DNA from: JAHEFU01 sp020440645
GTDB lineage: Bacteria > 4484-113 > JAFGCY01
NCBI GenBank assembly: GCA_020440645.1
Contig: JAGRNR010000010.1
Span: forward strand, 15,533 to 79,532
Direction of reading: 5' to 3'
Length of the DNA stretch: 64,000 nucleotides
Part shown: positions 25,271 through 35,341 of the stretch, one piece after another
Position numbering within the stretch: the stretch's first letter is position 1
How the letters are laid out: each line of letters begins with the position of its first letter
Position numbers and translations under genes: made by a program
The notes under the pieces: model-generated
Seen by the model: the letters and a program-made list of their open reading frames with translations, nothing else
The model's database searches: none
What the model was told of the DNA's origin: nothing

Positions 25271-26878
25271 GTGCGCCTGACCCCCACCGGTCTGATCCTG
25301 CTGGCTTTGGCAATGCTATGCCTCTGCGGTTGTCCGCAGCAGCAGGCTGACAAGAATGCCACTGACCAGGGCGCGGGTGCTGCAGATGGCAAGGACAAGG
25401 GTGAGGTGGCACTCGACATGCAGCGCCGTTCCCCTGAACTTGACCTGCCATTCGAACTTCCTGATGTGCCTGCACCCGACCCGGCAACTGCACTGGCAAC
25501 GCTGGCCGTGCTTGGCAACTTCCGCGGATTCCAGAAACCCTGTTCCTGCACACCGGAGCAGGATGGCGGCCTGGCGCGGATGGGCAGCGTGCTGCACCGG
25601 CTGGACGAGGAAGGCCTGGCGCTGTCTGCGCAGGCGGCAATCCCCGATGATGCAAACCTGCCGGAGTATGACGTTGCCATTCCCGGCGAAGCTATTCCCC
25701 ATCCCCTGTGGCTGGTCGACCTTGGCAATTTCTCCTGGACGCAGCTGCACTTTCCCGGCCTGCGCAGCCGCACACACCTGCAGATCCTCTCGGCGATCGG
25801 AGCACGGGCGGCGATCCCCGGTGCCAGTGAGCTGAGCCTTGGCCTCAGTGACGCCGTGGCAGCCTTCTCCGGCAGCCCGCTGCCGCTGGTGAGTTGCAAT
25901 CTGGTTGTGGATCAGTCGGACATTGAGATCCTGCCCAGCCTGCAACTCGCTGACAACTGGTACCTCGTCGGGGTGAGCAGTTCAGAGGACGGACAGGGGA
26001 TGCATGCCAGCGCTGACTGGTGGCAGCTTGCTGACTCAGCCAGCTCGTTGACAAACACACTGGCGAGCCTGCCAGCGGACTGCCACATCATCGTGGCCGG
26101 GGCCAACCTCGATCCCGCGCTTGCCGAAACGGCGCTGGCTGACCCGCGGGTCAACTGCTGCATCGGCGTGCCCTTCAACCGGCACAGGCAGAATGTGGAT
26201 GAGCCGCGTATGTACCGTGACCCGCTGCCCAAGGCAACGATATTGGACATGTACAGCATGGACGCCACTGGCAATGAAGTGACTGACTGGACGATCCAGC
26301 TCGATGAGCAGTATCCGGATGATCCGCGAGTGATGGAGTTGATCAAGCACGAAGGCAAGCTCTCACGTGACAAGCTGCGCGAACAGCGCATGGCACGTGC
26401 GGCGGCTGCCGGCGGGACTGACAAGCCGGAATTCGGCATGTCAGACAAGTTCCTACCGCAGAAGGAACACGCTTTCAGCTACGAGGATGAGCGCAGTTTC
26501 GTCGGTGGTGAAAGCTGCCTGCATTGCCACCGTGATGCGGCCGACAGCTGGCGCGGCACCAAGCACGCCCAGGCCTTCCATTCGCTGGAGAGCGAGGGAC
26601 AGGCGGATGTGCTGGACTGCCTGGCATGCCATACGACGGGACTGCTGCTCAGCGGCGGGTATGACCCGTTGGCGCCGGGTCCGGCAATGGCGGCGGTCGG
26701 TTGCGAAAGCTGCCACGGGCCAGGGTCGCACCATGTGCATGCGATGCAGGACCAGCTGGGCAAGCCCGAGGGATTACTGATCGACAGGATGCCGGTGAAT
26801 GGCTGTGTGCAATGCCATGACCCCTACAACAGCCCGAACTTCAGCTTCGACGAATACTGGGAGCGGATCCGTCACTGA
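25271..26878 (+). CDS. Lipoprotein: metallophosphatase-like domain fused to tetraheme cytochrome c
   Basis: 535 aa from GTG 25271, which gives a clean lipoprotein signal (lipobox LCGC). Residues about 75-330 resemble the calcineurin/UshA-like domain found in delta-proteobacterial multiheme proteins: GNFRGFQKPCSC (Cys91, Cys93) and GGLARM. A charged linker leads to a cytochrome c-554-like domain with four CxxCH sites starting at residues 416, 450, 478 and 512 (CLHCH, CLACH, CESCH, CVQCH); extra His residues (HAQAFH, HHVH) may be distal ligands. It should carry electrons in the periplasm or at the outer surface. It overlaps the convergent gene by 7 bp. Confidence 0.88.
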   Translation: MRLTPTGLILLALAMLCLCGCPQQQADKNATDQGAGAADGKDKGEVALDMQRRSPELDLPFELPDVPAPDPATALATLAVLGNFRGFQKPCSCTPEQDGGLARMGSVLHRLDEEGLALSAQAAIPDDANLPEYDVAIPGEAIPHPLWLVDLGNFSWTQLHFPGLRSRTHLQILSAIGARAAIPGASELSLGLSDAVAAFSGSPLPLVSCNLVVDQSDIEILPSLQLADNWYLVGVSSSEDGQGMHASADWWQLADSASSLTNTLASLPADCHIIVAGANLDPALAETALADPRVNCCIGVPFNRHRQNVDEPRMYRDPLPKATILDMYSMDATGNEVTDWTIQLDEQYPDDPRVMELIKHEGKLSRDKLREQRMARAAAAGGTDKPEFGMSDKFLPQKEHAFSYEDERSFVGGESCLHCHRDAADSWRGTKHAQAFHSLESEGQADVLDCLACHTTGLLLSGGYDPLAPGPAMAAVGCESCHGPGSHHVHAMQDQLGKPEGLLIDRMPVNGCVQCHDPYNSPNFSFDEYWERIRH

Positions 26879-27459
26879 AGGGTCTGCTCATCCATCTTCA
26901 CGTCCGTGACAGACTGCTCATGCACCCAGCCCGTGGTGCTGAAGGTTGAATGCACCAAGAGCCAGCTGCCCTCTTGGCGGATCATGCCAAGCCGCGTGCC
27001 CTTGCCGATGGTCAGCGGGCAACGGTTCAGGTTGACCGGCACCAGCGGGTCGCCTTCCGGCTTGTTGAGCAGCATGGTTGTTTCGCGGGCATAGCACCAG
27101 CCGAGGCTGTCCTCGCCATCACCGGTGGTCCAGCCCCCCGGTACGTAGCCCTGGCTCGCCACCCGGCGCACATTCCGCGCATTGGCTGGCAGGCCGGAGC
27201 CTTGCTGTGATGACTGGGCAGGAGGCTGCACTGAAGGCAGCGGCCGGGCCTGGTTGCTGGTCTGTGGGCTGCGCCGCGGAGTCGGAATTGCTGGCGTGGC
27301 CTGCTGCGGAGCAGGTGTGGCCACCACCGGCACGGTAGCGGTCTGTGGGGCATTGCGGCTGCGCATCCAGTTGCTGAACAGCGGCCAGGCCGAGATGGCT
27401 GCGAACAGCAGGGCCACGAGGCCGGTCACCGCAAGCAGGTATCTGAAACTACTGGGCAT
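26872..27459 (-). CDS. Membrane-anchored protein with SH3-like C-terminal domain
   Basis: 195 aa. One N-terminal membrane segment (about 8-30), a Pro/Gln/Thr-rich stalk (35-95) and a C-terminal domain that looks like a bacterial SH3b fold (NLNRCPLTIGKGTRLGMIRQEGSWLLVHSTFSTTGWVHEQSV). Such domains bind peptidoglycan or peptides in the periplasm. A further beta-rich stretch (ARNVRRVASQGYVPGGWTTG) precedes it. No SD precedes ATG 27459. The stop is embedded in the end of the cytochrome gene. Confidence 0.75.
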   Translation of the reverse strand: MPSSFRYLLAVTGLVALLFAAISAWPLFSNWMRSRNAPQTATVPVVATPAPQQATPAIPTPRRSPQTSNQARPLPSVQPPAQSSQQGSGLPANARNVRRVASQGYVPGGWTTGDGEDSLGWCYARETTMLLNKPEGDPLVPVNLNRCPLTIGKGTRLGMIRQEGSWLLVHSTFSTTGWVHEQSVTDVKMDEQTLQ

Positions 27460-27539
27460 GGCAAACCACTACACATATTAGACACCATGCGGGGCCTTTT
27501 GTTTCGTGGCCGATGGCCTATGTAATGGAGATTGCATTT

Positions 27540-27593
27540 TGGTATAGTCTTAACCGGTCCGTGTTCCCGCAGCACCGGGCCCTGCGGAACACG
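27540..27593 (+). promoter_or_regulatory. Extended -10 promoter and 5'-end hairpin of the giant lipoprotein gene
   Basis: TG-G-TATAGT (27540-27548) is an extended -10 with no good -35. From about +5, CGTGTTCC-(c)-GCAG (27560-27572) pairs with CTGC-GGAACACG (27582-27593) around a 9-nt loop. That 12-bp stem at the 5' end of the message would protect it from decay. Confidence 0.5.
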
Positions 27594-27622
27594 TGAAATC
27601 TGGCTGATATCAGGAGTTTTCG

Positions 27623-30600
27623 ATGCTTATGCGCTTGAGGGCCTGCCTTGCCGCACTCTTCATCCTGCTCGTGACTTCCATGCTTGCCGCCTGTGGCGGC
27701 GGTGGTGGATCCGCTGAACTTGACGGCACGAACCTGCCGCCCGCGGTCCAGCAGGAAGTTCCAAGCCTGCCCCAGAGCCAGCTTCCGGTATTCCCGGATG
27801 AACTGGTGGAGCGTGAGCATCCCGCCGGCGTATCCGCCACGGAGAACGTGCAGACGGGAAGCCAGGCATGGATGATGCAGTCACCCGGTTCCTCCTTCAA
27901 TGGAACGGCGCTGGAGCTGGACGGCAATGCCGGCCCGACTTCACTGTGGGGCATGTGGCGCTGGACCAACTTCCAGGGTGGCCTGCCGATCCGCGTGCTG
28001 CTGGACTTCGACATTGATGCGGGTGGCGAGTTCTACGTGCTGCTGAGCGACTATGGCACCGGCCGCTGGAAGCTGATCGGCCCGCTGCCGGAGACCTTCG
28101 CAAATGACAGCCGCACCTCCTACCCGGTCGGCGACTTCGTCAGCCCCGGTGACAGCACCTATGTCGGCGTGCTGACCACCGCTGGCACGAGCATGACGAT
28201 CAACACTGTCACGCTGCTGGCTGATGACGACCTGACTCCACCGAATGCACCTGAGAACCTCGTAGCCAGCGATGAGCAGCCCGGTTCCGTGATGCTTGAC
28301 TGGGACGACCTGACTGACCCGACGCTGGACGGATACAACGTCTACTACAGCCCAAACGGACCCTTCGAGCTTGGTGATGCCGGTGTGCAGCAGATGAACC
28401 TGTTCCCCGTCAGCATCAGTGAGTACCTCGCGAACGGCCTGGTGCCCAACACGACATACAACTTCGGCGTGACCTCGGTGGACATGGTTGGCAACGAAAG
28501 CGGCCTGAGCAACATCGTGGAGGCCACCACCACCGATGACACCCCGCCGGGCATGCCGACCGGGCTGACCATCGACAGCATCGGCAGCACGACCGTCAAC
28601 CTGAGCTGGACCGCCCCGGCCGACCTGGACATCCAGGGATACAACATCTACATCGGCAACACCCTCGACTTCGACCTGGCGGACGGCGAGAAGCAGGACG
28701 GAGCACTGTACCCCGGCACCAGCGGGGTACGCGACGGACTGACCCCGGACCAGGAGTACTTCGCCCGGGTGACTGCGGTTGATGTGTTCAACCAGGAGAG
28801 TGTGCCCAGTGGCAGCGTGAACTTCACCACCGTGACGGATGCCCCCCCGGTGCCGGACTTCATCGTCAGCCCTGGTTATGTCGAGGTGGGCGAGATCGCA
28901 TTCTTCAACCCAAGCCCGACCTTTGACCCGGACACTGACTCATCCGAGCTGACCTTTGAGTGGGATTTTGACAACGATGACGTGATTGACGAGAGTTCAA
29001 CGGGCCCTGTGAACGTCAACTGGACCTTCAACACCGTCGGGCCGACCCCGGTCAGCCTGACCGTCAGTGATGCCCTGTCCTCCGTCGAGCTCAACGTGAT
29101 GCTGATGGTGCACCGTTCCTACGAACGTTTCAACTTCGGCAACGGTGCCGGAAACGCCGGCAGCGTCCTCGGGCTGGCGACTTGCCCCGAGAACAGCCTG
29201 GTTGGCATTCCCTATCGCGATGACAACAATGACATCAAGCTGCGTTACTACAACGGCAGTACCTGGAGCGTGATCACGATGCCTGCCCAGGGCTTCACGG
29301 ACTTCGCGGTCTCCCCGCAGGGCCCGGCCGCCCTCTACATCGATGTCACCGCCAATTCGGTGACGTGGAGCGTCCAGCGTTACAATGGGAGCTGGAACAC
29401 GATCCGCTCCCAGACCATCTCAGGCCTGTCCGAACCATCCACGGCAACCTCCCAGCTTGCCATCGGTAACAACGGGCGGATCTCCGTCGGCGTCGTGTAT
29501 TTCAACAAACCCGGATTCGGCGACCCGGTCTACCAGTACCACGTCTGGCATGAGAAAGCGGATTCCAGCCTGCTCGACATCAACGTCTTCGGAGGCACAC
29601 GCCCCTCGGCACAGTTCACCGCAACCGACCTGACCCGCACGGATGACACGAGCTACCTGCTTGACAACGTCTCCGGGAGCGTCAATCTGAACCTAATCAC
29701 AATCACTGACAGCGGCAGTACGACCAGCTCCGGAATCCAGACCATCAACGGCGTGCCCTCCCGGATGTACATCGATACCGATCCTGACAGTCCGAGCCAG
29801 GTCTTCTGGGGCATGCTGAACAGCACCGACCGCATCTACTACGGTGACAACTACGGCACCGCCAATGGCGGCAGCCAGTTCGTCAATGCGGGCTCCGCTG
29901 CGGAGGAGCTGGCAGCCATCGGATTTGCCGGTGACAACGAGGCCGAGGTCTTCTGGCTGGATGAATACACCACCGGTGACCAGGAACTGCGTGGCTACAC
30001 CACCATCGCGGATTCCGTCTTTTCGGTGGGGAGTGGAATCGGCTTTGCCGACAACGCATTCGGCGGATACCACGACACCGGCAGCGGCAGTGGTGTATGG
30101 ATCGTGGTACGCGAAAGCCGCGATGGTCAGGTGGTGGCCCGCTACATCGAGAGTGAATCCGTTGCCGACAGCCTCGTCGTGCACAACCCGGTCAGCGCCA
30201 GCACGATCTTCACCAAGTCCGCCCCGGTCGTGTTCCCGGATGACAGCATCACCAGCCCGCACCTGCAGGGCTACCCGACGGCGCTTGTGGGCAACATCGC
30301 GGCGGACCATGCCAGCTCCACCACGCAGTTCGTCGGCAGTGATGCCTATGTGCTGACCAACTTCTCCTGCCTGACTGGCAACCTGAATGAGTACATGCTG
30401 GGCGGCATCGACACAAACGGCGTGATGGTGCTGAACCTGCTGGTGAAGGGACTGACCGGTGCAACCCAGTCCCTCGTCGTGGAAGGCGTCGGCATGGCCA
30501 CGATGGAATATGACCCGAACAGCTCGACGATCATGCTGCTCTATACCACCGGTGGCAGCACCACGCTGAACTACCGGACATACAACGCTGGCTCCTGGTC

Positions 30601-31186
30601 TGCCCCGTCGGTGCTCATCGGCGCCGGGCCGGAGATCAAGCGGATGGACAGCGCCCTGCGTGCTGACGGGGACTTCGGCGTGATCGTTGCCAACGCCAGC
30701 GACAAGCTGCTGATGCTTGAGACGAGTTCCGGCTCCTGGCAGCCCTCAGTGGAGATCTATGACGGTGCGCTGACTGTCATCACCTCGTTCATCGGCATGG
30801 ACTACGACTCCACCAACGAGGCAGCGGTGGTTGTCAACCGTGAACCCGGCGGGATCTGGCTGGGCACCATCCCGGATGGCGGCAGTGTCAGCTGGGAGGA
30901 GGTCGATCCCCTGCTCAGCGCCAATGCCTACAGCCTCAACGTGGCGCATGACAGCTCTGACAACCCGGTGCTGGTCTACCTGCGCAGCAATACGTCCTTT
31001 GCGGATTCGGATGTCTACATCACGGAAAAGCTCGGCGGCAGCTGGGTGCCGGACCAGGCGCCTTCCGTCGTCAAGCTGCTGGGCATCCCGCTCGGCCTGA
31101 CTCAGGACAGCGCTCGCAACATCATCATCGGTGGCGCTGACAAGGGTGCCACCCCCAAGGCGATCTGTGTCATCTACTATGACTGA
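27623..31186 (+). CDS. Giant FN3/PKD lipoprotein, first of a tandem pair
   Basis: 1187 aa. AGGAG lies 6 nt before the ATG; lipobox LAAC. An N-terminal module (about 40-200; YGTGRWKLIGPLPETFANDSR) resembles that of the PKD/propeller lipoproteins. Two FN3 domains follow (about 206-300 and 305-400, each with GYNVYY or GYNIYIG), then a PKD-like domain (405-495, FEWDFDNDDVID). The remaining about 690 residues carry irregular repeats (VKYYNGSTWS-like and GSWxxxP) suggestive of a large beta-propeller. Its ligand is unknown. The gene at 31262 is a full-length paralog. Confidence 0.88.
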   Translation: MLMRLRACLAALFILLVTSMLAACGGGGGSAELDGTNLPPAVQQEVPSLPQSQLPVFPDELVEREHPAGVSATENVQTGSQAWMMQSPGSSFNGTALELDGNAGPTSLWGMWRWTNFQGGLPIRVLLDFDIDAGGEFYVLLSDYGTGRWKLIGPLPETFANDSRTSYPVGDFVSPGDSTYVGVLTTAGTSMTINTVTLLADDDLTPPNAPENLVASDEQPGSVMLDWDDLTDPTLDGYNVYYSPNGPFELGDAGVQQMNLFPVSISEYLANGLVPNTTYNFGVTSVDMVGNESGLSNIVEATTTDDTPPGMPTGLTIDSIGSTTVNLSWTAPADLDIQGYNIYIGNTLDFDLADGEKQDGALYPGTSGVRDGLTPDQEYFARVTAVDVFNQESVPSGSVNFTTVTDAPPVPDFIVSPGYVEVGEIAFFNPSPTFDPDTDSSELTFEWDFDNDDVIDESSTGPVNVNWTFNTVGPTPVSLTVSDALSSVELNVMLMVHRSYERFNFGNGAGNAGSVLGLATCPENSLVGIPYRDDNNDIKLRYYNGSTWSVITMPAQGFTDFAVSPQGPAALYIDVTANSVTWSVQRYNGSWNTIRSQTISGLSEPSTATSQLAIGNNGRISVGVVYFNKPGFGDPVYQYHVWHEKADSSLLDINVFGGTRPSAQFTATDLTRTDDTSYLLDNVSGSVNLNLITITDSGSTTSSGIQTINGVPSRMYIDTDPDSPSQVFWGMLNSTDRIYYGDNYGTANGGSQFVNAGSAAEELAAIGFAGDNEAEVFWLDEYTTGDQELRGYTTIADSVFSVGSGIGFADNAFGGYHDTGSGSGVWIVVRESRDGQVVARYIESESVADSLVVHNPVSASTIFTKSAPVVFPDDSITSPHLQGYPTALVGNIAADHASSTTQFVGSDAYVLTNFSCLTGNLNEYMLGGIDTNGVMVLNLLVKGLTGATQSLVVEGVGMATMEYDPNSSTIMLLYTTGGSTTLNYRTYNAGSWSAPSVLIGAGPEIKRMDSALRADGDFGVIVANASDKLLMLETSSGSWQPSVEIYDGALTVITSFIGMDYDSTNEAAVVVNREPGGIWLGTIPDGGSVSWEEVDPLLSANAYSLNVAHDSSDNPVLVYLRSNTSFADSDVYITEKLGGSWVPDQAPSVVKLLGIPLGLTQDSARNIIIGGADKGATPKAICVIYYD

Positions 31187-31193
31187 ACCTAAA

Positions 31194-31208
31194 CGGGCCT
31201 TTCGCCCG
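31194..31208 (+). terminator. Weak hairpin between the tandem lipoprotein genes
   Basis: CGGGC-CTTTC-GCCCG with no T-tract. It could attenuate rather than end transcription before the second gene. Confidence 0.25.
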
Positions 31209-31261
31209 GCACCCAGGCAGGACTGCCGGATCCGGTAGGTCCACAGGGGACAGGAGTTCAA

Positions 31262-34200
31262 ATGGCTGAAACAAGACTGACGGGCCGGCAGTTGATGGTC
31301 GTCCTGCTGCTGTCATTCGCATGTTCGTGCGGAGCCTCCGGCACCCTGCCCGGCAATCCGGACCAGGCTGCACCCATGCCGGGGGAAGGCCATGAGCTGC
31401 TGCCGGCAGGCCAGTTGCCACCGTTCCCGGACGGCTTCGTTGAACGTGAGTTTCCCGCAACCGTGTCTGACTTCTTCAATACCCAGACCGGCAGGCAGGC
31501 CATCGCCCACGCGGATCCCGGCATCGTGTTTGACGGGGAATCGATGGTGATGGTGGCGGACAGCGGCGCTCCACTGCTCTATGGCATGTGGCGCTGGGGA
31601 CCTTTCAGCAATTTCTACCCGATCAAGGCGCTGCTTGACTTCGAGATCGCGGAGGGCAGCGAGTTCTACGTGCTGCGCGCCAACTATTCAACCGGGCGCT
31701 GGAACATCGTTGGCCCGCTTGGCTCGGACTTTGCAAATGACGGCAGGCTGAATTATCCTGAGACTGGGTACATCAGCCCCCAGGGTTACTGCTACGTTGC
31801 GGTGCTGGTGGCCCCGGACACGGACATGACGGTGCACAGCGTGACCGTGCTATCAAATGACGACCTGACACCACCCACGGTCCCGCAGAACCTGGTCGCC
31901 GACGAGATCACGCCCGGGGCGGTATCGTTGAACTGGGACGACGTCACCGGTGACACTTCCCTGGACGGCTACAACATCTACAGCGGGCCGTCAGCGGGCT
32001 TCCAGGCGGGGGACGCAGGCGTCGTCAAGTACAACGACTCGGTCATCGAGGACAGTGAGTTTGTGGTCAGCGGGCTGGTGCCGGGGACCACGTACCACTT
32101 CGCCGTCAGTGCGATTGACATCGTTGACAACGAGAGCCCGTACAGTGAATCACTTGAGGTCCAGACCCTTGCCGATGCCGTTCCCGGTGCACCGACAGAC
32201 CTGAATGCTGACTACGTCGGCTCAACCACCGCGGAATTCAGCTGGACCGCCCCGGCGGATGAGGACCTCGCGGGCTACAACATCTACATCGGCTTTAGCG
32301 ACGACTTCGAGCTGGCTGACGGCATCGTGCAGCAGGACGGCCTCTACCTCTGGGAAGCCGGCACCCGCGATGACCTGCAGCCGCTGATGCAGTACTGGGC
32401 AAGGGTCACCGCAGTTGACATCTACAACCAGGAGAGCCTGCCCAGCGGGAGCATCGGCTTCACGACCGTTGCCAACGCAGAACCGCAGGTGGACTGGATC
32501 AATACACCGGGTTTCGTGCAGAAGAGCGTGGAGACGATCTTTGACCCACGGCCGACCTATGACCCCGACAACGACATAAGCCAGCTGGAGTTCGCCTGGG
32601 ATTTCGACAATGACGACGTGGCTGACTTCACTTCCACCGGCCCGGAACTGGTCTACTGGACCTGGAATGAGCTGGGGGACTACCCGGTCAGCCTGACGGT
32701 CAGCGACCCGTTCAATACGGTTGAGCTGGTGCGCACGATCACCGTGAACCGGCATTTCAAGCGCTACAACTTCGGTTACGGAGATGGCTACTACGCGACC
32801 GTGCAGGAGGTTGCCACTGACCCTGCGAGTGGCACTGCCGCCGTGCTCGTCACGGATGAACTGGTGGAGTCGCAGGTCAAGTACTTCAACGGTTCCAGCT
32901 GGTCCACCATCGAGACTGTCCCGGAGGGCGTGCGCTCCATCGCGGTCTCCGCCGGGGGCCTGTTCGCCCTGAGCGTGGAGACTGAGGCCACCGGGTTCGA
33001 CTGGACGATCCGCAAATACAACGGCAGCTGGCAGGTGGTCAAGTCCGGCACGGTCTCATCCAGCCCGAATTCCCCGGCTGTCTACTATTCGCGCCTGGCG
33101 GCTTCAAACGGCGGCCGACTCTCTGTTGCCATTGTCTGGGCCCCGGTCATCGAAGGCAACCCTACGATAACACTGCGCCTGCTGGCCATCCACGAAAAGG
33201 CGGATGGCAGCATGTCGGAAACCGAGCTGTACAACGGCACGCGATCAGGTGAGAGCTATGCCTGCAGCGCGATTGCCCGCGACGGGAATGCGACATTCAT
33301 CCTTGACAATGTCACGAACAACCCGGACCTCAACCTGTGGCGGATTGACGATTCTGGCAGCAGCCTCATCCCGGCCGTGCAGTCGGTCAGTGGCCTGATC
33401 ATTGACATGCAGATGAGCTGCAAGCCGGGCGTTGCGGACCAGGTGCACTGGGTCGCACTCAACGCCGCCGGGCGCTTCCATTACGGGGACAACTACGGCG
33501 CACCGAACGGCGCTGGGCAGTACCATGATGCCGGTGCCGGAGAGTACGGCATGTCGGGCAGCGCCCCGTTGGCTGACAACGAAGGCATGTTCTACTGGAC
33601 GAAGCTAGCATCCGACGGGCTGGAAAGCATCGGCGGTTACAGTTCCACGACCAATACGGAACACAGCTTCGGTGCAGCACGGGGATACGCCTCGAGCGGC
33701 TGCGGCGCCTGGCATGCCGGTCCCTCAGGCAGCGGGATCCTGCTGGCGGTCAATGAACGCAGGGACGGCGAGGTGTTCGCGCGGCTGCTGAACGAGGACC
33801 AGAACCTGGAAACCACCACCATGTATGAACCAAGCGGTGATGCATCCGTGTTCAGCAGGTCAGCCCCGATCGTCTTCCCTGACAACACCATCTACAGCCT
33901 GCACCAGATGCGCTACCCCTCCATCCTGGTCGGCAGCATCCTGCCGACTGATGGCTCGAAGCACACCTTCTTCCATGGCAATGACACCTATGTGGTGCCC
34001 AATGATGCCTGCCACACGATGAACTTTGATGAATACATGGTGGCTACAGAGATTGACGACGACAAGCTGCTTGTCAACAGGATGATGCGCTGGCAGTCAA
34101 CAGGTGAGGAAAGTCTTTACATCACCGACGCCAAACTGCCTGAAATCTGCTATAGCCCGGGCTCCTCAGCCGTGATGCTTGTCTATACCTCGGCGAACGG

Positions 34201-34828
34201 CCTTGACCTGCTGAGCCGCAGCTGGGCACTTGGCAGCTGGGGCAGTGCGGTGCAGATAGCCAGCAGCGCCACGCCGATCAAGCGCCTGAAGATGGCCCCG
34301 CGCCATGATGGCGAGTATGGACTGTGCTGGGCCAATGAAGGAAACCAGATGAAGTTCCAGGAAACGCAGGCCGGCGTGTGGAACAGTGCAGGCACGATCT
34401 TCAGCGGTGCGCTCAACCTGGTCACATCCTACGTTGGCATCGACTATAACGACGACAACCGTGCCGCAGTCGTGGCCCAGCGCGAGGGCGCCGGCATCTG
34501 GGTCGGCCTGATCCCGGATGGTGGACTGGTCAGCTGGGAGGAAGCGGACCCGCTGGTCGGAGAGATCTCCTTCAGCCTCGGCGTGGCACATGGCAGCAGT
34601 CCGGACCCGATCATCCTCTACCAGAAGGACGTCAGTTTCCTGCTCAACTCCAAGCTGTACATCAATGAACGCATCAACGGCAGCTGGGTCGCGCTCGGGG
34701 CTGCCCCGAGCGTTGACATCATTGGCATCCCGCTGGGCTTCGCAAAGGACTCCCTGGGCAATGTGATCGTGAGCGGGATGGATGCCACTGATCCCTTCCG
34801 GGCCCTGTGCGTAATCTATTATGACTAG
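31262..34828 (+). CDS. Giant FN3/PKD lipoprotein, second of a tandem pair
   Basis: 1188 aa, one residue longer than its neighbour and collinear with it: lipoprotein signal (LLLSFACSC), N-terminal module (YSTGRWNIVGPLGSDFANDGR), FN3 domains (GYNIYSGPS and GYNIYIGFS), PKD-like domain (FAWDFDNDDVAD) and the long repeat region ending in DPFRALCVIYYD, where the partner ends KAICVIYYD. AGGAG lies 5 nt before the ATG. A tandem duplication followed by considerable divergence is the simplest explanation. The 75-bp spacer and common direction suggest joint expression. Confidence 0.88.
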   Translation: MAETRLTGRQLMVVLLLSFACSCGASGTLPGNPDQAAPMPGEGHELLPAGQLPPFPDGFVEREFPATVSDFFNTQTGRQAIAHADPGIVFDGESMVMVADSGAPLLYGMWRWGPFSNFYPIKALLDFEIAEGSEFYVLRANYSTGRWNIVGPLGSDFANDGRLNYPETGYISPQGYCYVAVLVAPDTDMTVHSVTVLSNDDLTPPTVPQNLVADEITPGAVSLNWDDVTGDTSLDGYNIYSGPSAGFQAGDAGVVKYNDSVIEDSEFVVSGLVPGTTYHFAVSAIDIVDNESPYSESLEVQTLADAVPGAPTDLNADYVGSTTAEFSWTAPADEDLAGYNIYIGFSDDFELADGIVQQDGLYLWEAGTRDDLQPLMQYWARVTAVDIYNQESLPSGSIGFTTVANAEPQVDWINTPGFVQKSVETIFDPRPTYDPDNDISQLEFAWDFDNDDVADFTSTGPELVYWTWNELGDYPVSLTVSDPFNTVELVRTITVNRHFKRYNFGYGDGYYATVQEVATDPASGTAAVLVTDELVESQVKYFNGSSWSTIETVPEGVRSIAVSAGGLFALSVETEATGFDWTIRKYNGSWQVVKSGTVSSSPNSPAVYYSRLAASNGGRLSVAIVWAPVIEGNPTITLRLLAIHEKADGSMSETELYNGTRSGESYACSAIARDGNATFILDNVTNNPDLNLWRIDDSGSSLIPAVQSVSGLIIDMQMSCKPGVADQVHWVALNAAGRFHYGDNYGAPNGAGQYHDAGAGEYGMSGSAPLADNEGMFYWTKLASDGLESIGGYSSTTNTEHSFGAARGYASSGCGAWHAGPSGSGILLAVNERRDGEVFARLLNEDQNLETTTMYEPSGDASVFSRSAPIVFPDNTIYSLHQMRYPSILVGSILPTDGSKHTFFHGNDTYVVPNDACHTMNFDEYMVATEIDDDKLLVNRMMRWQSTGEESLYITDAKLPEICYSPGSSAVMLVYTSANGLDLLSRSWALGSWGSAVQIASSATPIKRLKMAPRHDGEYGLCWANEGNQMKFQETQAGVWNSAGTIFSGALNLVTSYVGIDYNDDNRAAVVAQREGAGIWVGLIPDGGLVSWEEADPLVGEISFSLGVAHGSSPDPIILYQKDVSFLLNSKLYINERINGSWVALGAAPSVDIIGIPLGFAKDSLGNVIVSGMDATDPFRALCVIYYD

Positions 34829-34852
34829 CATGAAATCCGGCTGGACGACACG

Positions 34853-35341
34853 ATGAGGATCGCCGGGATCGACCCCGGCTACCACCGCTGTGGCTGGGCC
34901 GTGCTGGAGATCGCAAACGGCGGCGGGATGCTGCACGGCAGCGGCACCATCGTGGCGGAATCCGGGCAGGAAATGGCCCAGCGCCTGCACCTGGTCGCAG
35001 AGGGCATTGACCAGCTGATCAGCCTGTGGCAACCTGATGTGATGGCAGTCGAGGAACTGTTCTTCGTGAAGAATGTCAAGACCGGGATCGGCGTGGCCCA
35101 GGCCCGCGGCGTGGTGCTGCAGCGTGCGGCCGCGGCAGGCATCCGCGTGCATGAATACCCGCCGAGCATGATCAAGAGCCAGCTCACCGGCAGTGGCAAC
35201 GCTGACAAGAAGCAGGTGGAGTACATGGTGCGCCGCCTGTTCGACCTGCCGGAGGACAACCAGCTTGACGACGAGCTGGATGCCATCGCAGTTGCCGTCT
35301 GCCAGGCGATGCGCAGCGGGATCCCGGAGCAGCTGCGTTGA
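34853..35341 (+). CDS. ruvC: Holliday junction resolvase RuvC
   Basis: 162 aa, standard length. It cuts Holliday junctions symmetrically as a dimer. RNase H-like fold with the four acidic residues: Asp7 in GIDPGY, Glu68 in AVEELFF, and the C-terminal DELDAIAVAVC pair. The loop FFVKNVKTGIGVAQARG and SMIKSQLTGSGNADKKQV match RuvC. The ATG lies 24 nt after the lipoprotein stop. The stop overlaps the ruvA TTG by 4 bp, so translation is coupled. ruvB is not in the window. Confidence 0.96.
   Translation: MRIAGIDPGYHRCGWAVLEIANGGGMLHGSGTIVAESGQEMAQRLHLVAEGIDQLISLWQPDVMAVEELFFVKNVKTGIGVAQARGVVLQRAAAAGIRVHEYPPSMIKSQLTGSGNADKKQVEYMVRRLFDLPEDNQLDDELDAIAVAVCQAMRSGIPEQLR

Noticed and set aside
34166..35152. 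328-codon minus-strand ORF
   Set aside because: Antisense to the end of the giant lipoprotein and to ruvC, both well supported.
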